Positions 61,920 to 64,000 of a DNA stretch of 64,000 bases are shown here, piece after piece. The notes below the pieces were generated by a model. The model was not told the DNA's origin. It saw only the letters and a program-made list of their open reading frames with translations, and searched no databases. The stretch is from Prolixibacter bellariivorans ATCC BAA-1284. GTDB lineage: Bacteria; Bacteroidota; Bacteroidia; Bacteroidales; Prolixibacteraceae. Each line of letters begins with the position of its first letter. Within the stretch, counting starts at the first letter, position 1. Made by a program: the position numbers and the translations under genes. The stretch lies in contig NZ_JHXO01000008.1 of NCBI RefSeq assembly GCF_000621705.1, positions 186,001 through 250,000 of the forward strand. Reading direction: 5' to 3'.

Positions 61920-64000
61920 CTATCTTATTTCCATTGCATCATCTGTGTCTTTATCAATGGCAGGACGACCTGATTTCATCCATCGCGGTTCCGGAGCTCC
62001 TTTCAAATAGTGATCGAAAAATTGTTTCATTCGAATCGACAAATCCATTCGATCACCCCAACTATCGGCTTTCAGATTATGGGGTTCATCATTGTAGCTA
62101 AGCATCCAAACCGGCTGATTCAACCTCCGCAAGGCCACAAAAAATTCGATTCCCTGGTACCACGGAACGGCTGTATCGTGATCGTTGTGCATCATGAGCA
62201 GCGGCGTGTGAACTTTATCGGCGTAAAACAGCGGAGAGTTTTCAATGTAGCGCCATGGTTTGTTCCACAAGGTTCCTCCCAACCGGCTCTGTGAATGCTC
62301 ATACTGAAACATGCGACTCAAACCACTTCCCCAGCGAATACCGCCATAGGCACTGGTCATATTGCTAACCGGTGCTCCGGCCATAGCCGCAGCAAACAAA
62401 TTGGTTTGCGTCACCAAATAGGCCGTTTGATATCCGCCCCAGCTCTGCCCCTGCAACGCCATATGCTTCGCATCGACAAACGAGTATTTTTCCATTAAAG
62501 CATGAACGCCACTCATAATACAATCATACGCACTTTGTCCCGGGTAACCGGTCGTATACACGATATCCGGCACAAAAACCAGGTAGCCGTTGCTTGTATA
62601 AAAAGGTTTGTTGATAATGGAACGGCTAGGCGATGGAGTCCAATAGCGATGAAAAGAATCAGAACTGCGCTCATAGAAATAAACCATCATGGGATATTTT
62701 TTCGAAGGGTCGAAGTTCTCTGGTTTATACAACAATCCCTGCAGTTGCACTCCATCCAGGTTGGTCCAGCTCACCAGCTCCGCTGAGCCCCACAGATAGT
62801 CCTTTTGCTGTGGATCAGCTTCCGTTTCTTTCTGGTAATTGGCAAACCGGTCATTAGTTTTCCAAACATCAGGGTAATCGGTGAACGACTCCCGTGTGAA
62901 TATGATTTGCTTTGCATTTTTCGCTTTCGCAGTATTCCGGAACGTATAATCGCCCAATAGCAGCATATTGGGAGTTGCCGGTTTGTTCATCCGCAGGGAC
63001 GCATAACCCGCTTGCTTGGTTTTCTCCTGGAAAACAGAAAGCAATACCGGAGTTTTTGTTGAGATGTACTCTTCTTCGGGATCCAATTTTACATATCGGA
63101 ATTTCATTTGATGCTTCCGTCCGTATCCTTCGGTTAGGTTAGCCGGCTGCTCTTTTCCCGATGGATCCAATCGCCAAATATCGTAGCGATCGTAAACAAA
63201 AACATATTTGTCATCTTTGGCCCAACCAGCAACGCCATAGGGTCCAGCAGGAGTAGGCATATCATTCAGCTCATTACACATCAGCACGTTAACCTGTGAG
63301 GTGAGCGCCAGCGCTTGCATTGTTTTCGTGTTAACCGAATAATAGATGCTATCCTGCCAATTGTAATATACGAAGTAACGCTGATCGGGACCCAGCCAGC
63401 CCCGCATAATGCCTTTTACCAGCAACTTCTTCTCGCCGGTTGAGATGTTGACCAGGTAATAGTCATCCCGGTCGAGGCCCGTCCACGACATAGCGCGTTC
63501 GTAGGGTACCGGATCAACTCCATAGGCATATTCTCCCTCTCCGGTTCGCTTTGTCCTAACCATTTTCAGGTCTTTGTCAGCCAACTGAGTTATATTACCT
63601 TTTTCAATATCATATACGGCCAGGTATGTCCTTTTCTTTTCCTTCTTCAGGTTGATTTTCTGACGTGGTTGCAACTCCTTGTCGGTCCATGCCCAGATAT
63701 CCAGACGGGCCTTTTCGCTACTCATCAGACTATCTTCGGGCTCCGGTTCCGGTTTTGGAGCCGTGCCAAAAAACAGGCGCTTTCCATCCTTCGAAAAATT
63801 CATCTTCCCATTTTCCGAAGGCGCCCAATCCTTCGGCAACGTTGCAGTAACTGTATCCGCTATCAGTTTGGGTTCTGCATCATTCGCCAACAAGTATAAA
63901 TCGTAGGTCTTATTCTCAACGGTATCTTTCGAAAACAGGAAAGCTCCGCGATCACCAGCTTCGCTGACGGCAATCTTACCTGGAAATCCTTCTCCCGAAT
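61920..64000 (-). CDS. Prolyl oligopeptidase family (S9) serine peptidase, C-terminal part
   Basis: Partial: the frame stays open to the right edge, with 692 residues visible. The N-terminal part visible here is a beta-propeller-like region with WD-type phrases (MNFSKDGKRLFF, VAGWAKDDKYVFVYDRYDIWRLD). The alpha/beta-hydrolase catalytic domain is at the C-terminal end, with nucleophile Ser in LQGQSWGGYQ, Asp in MMHNDHDTAVPW and His in NDEPHNLK, the order of S9 (dipeptidyl peptidase IV and acylaminoacyl-peptidase-like) enzymes. Those enzymes release dipeptides or short peptides, often in the periplasm; a signal peptide would lie outside the window. It ends at an intrinsic terminator. Confidence 0.92.
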   Translation of the reverse strand, partial: SGEGFPGKIAVSEAGDRGAFLFSKDTVENKTYDLYLLANDAEPKLIADTVTATLPKDWAPSENGKMNFSKDGKRLFFGTAPKPEPEPEDSLMSSEKARLDIWAWTDKELQPRQKINLKKEKKRTYLAVYDIEKGNITQLADKDLKMVRTKRTGEGEYAYGVDPVPYERAMSWTGLDRDDYYLVNISTGEKKLLVKGIMRGWLGPDQRYFVYYNWQDSIYYSVNTKTMQALALTSQVNVLMCNELNDMPTPAGPYGVAGWAKDDKYVFVYDRYDIWRLDPSGKEQPANLTEGYGRKHQMKFRYVKLDPEEEYISTKTPVLLSVFQEKTKQAGYASLRMNKPATPNMLLLGDYTFRNTAKAKNAKQIIFTRESFTDYPDVWKTNDRFANYQKETEADPQQKDYLWGSAELVSWTNLDGVQLQGLLYKPENFDPSKKYPMMVYFYERSSDSFHRYWTPSPSRSIINKPFYTSNGYLVFVPDIVYTTGYPGQSAYDCIMSGVHALMEKYSFVDAKHMALQGQSWGGYQTAYLVTQTNLFAAAMAGAPVSNMTSAYGGIRWGSGLSRMFQYEHSQSRLGGTLWNKPWRYIENSPLFYADKVHTPLLMMHNDHDTAVPWYQGIEFFVALRRLNQPVWMLSYNDEPHNLKADSWGDRMDLSIRMKQFFDHYLKGAPEPRWMKSGRPAIDKDTDDAMEIR

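Overview
The window looks like chromosomal DNA of a Bacteroidota member. The evidence is the TAnnTTTG-type -7 elements, near absence of Shine-Dalgarno sequences, a TonB receptor operon with DUF4249 lipoproteins, a LytTR-type membrane regulator, PepSY-like (DUF2874) proteins, the SatD/DUF3307 pair and a Bacteroidota-style AddB-like nuclease. An anaerobic or facultative lineage such as Marinilabiliales/Prolixibacteraceae is my best guess from overall protein style and the Hcp/HcpR module; this is inference, not a search result. I see no rRNA, tRNA, CRISPR array, transposase or phage gene. About 62 protein genes are supported, two of them cut by the window ends.

Layout. 1-6057: the start of a LytTR-type membrane regulator, a membrane protein, an ECF sigma factor with a small membrane protein, and an asymmetric heterodimeric ABC exporter. 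6058-12845: a secreted zinc metallopeptidase, a Gfo/Idh/MocA oxidoreductase, an MscS channel and the agmatine-to-putrescine pair aguA-aguB. 12869-17346: a serine hydrolase, a GNAT-like protein, mnmA and a DUF502 membrane protein. 17595-21424: a hybrid histidine kinase with receiver and HPt domains, tail-to-tail with an NtrC-type sigma-54 activator. 22077-23501: four tandem PepSY-like exported proteins. 23502-24491: an AT-rich, gene-poor patch with one orphan gene.

24492-28790 is a nitrosative-stress module: a YgbA-type protein, a cupin, hybrid cluster protein, a dedicated ferredoxin, and a divergent cysteine-free Crp/Fnr regulator. A perfect 16-bp palindrome sits between the divergent promoters. 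28804-30336 is a SatD-like protein with a C-terminal HTH, preceded by four contiguous 29-bp repeats, plus a DUF3307 membrane protein. 30353-32520 holds the p-aminobenzoate genes (pabA divergent from pabB-pabC). 32524-43096 is housekeeping: DUF721, recF, a TPR protein, ribH, yidC, pyrG, a DUF349 protein, hsp20 and trmD. 43141-50255: an AddB-like Fe-S nuclease and sucA-sucB.

50335-61643 is the most distinctive block: a single minus-strand operon encoding a small exported protein, a TonB-dependent receptor with an STN domain, five tandem paralogous DUF4249 lipoproteins, and an exported protein with a plug-like C-terminal region. The window ends inside an S9 prolyl-oligopeptidase-type gene. Best candidates for something undescribed are the five-copy DUF4249 array served by one receptor, the 29-bp operator array at SatD, and the PepSY-like tandem array.
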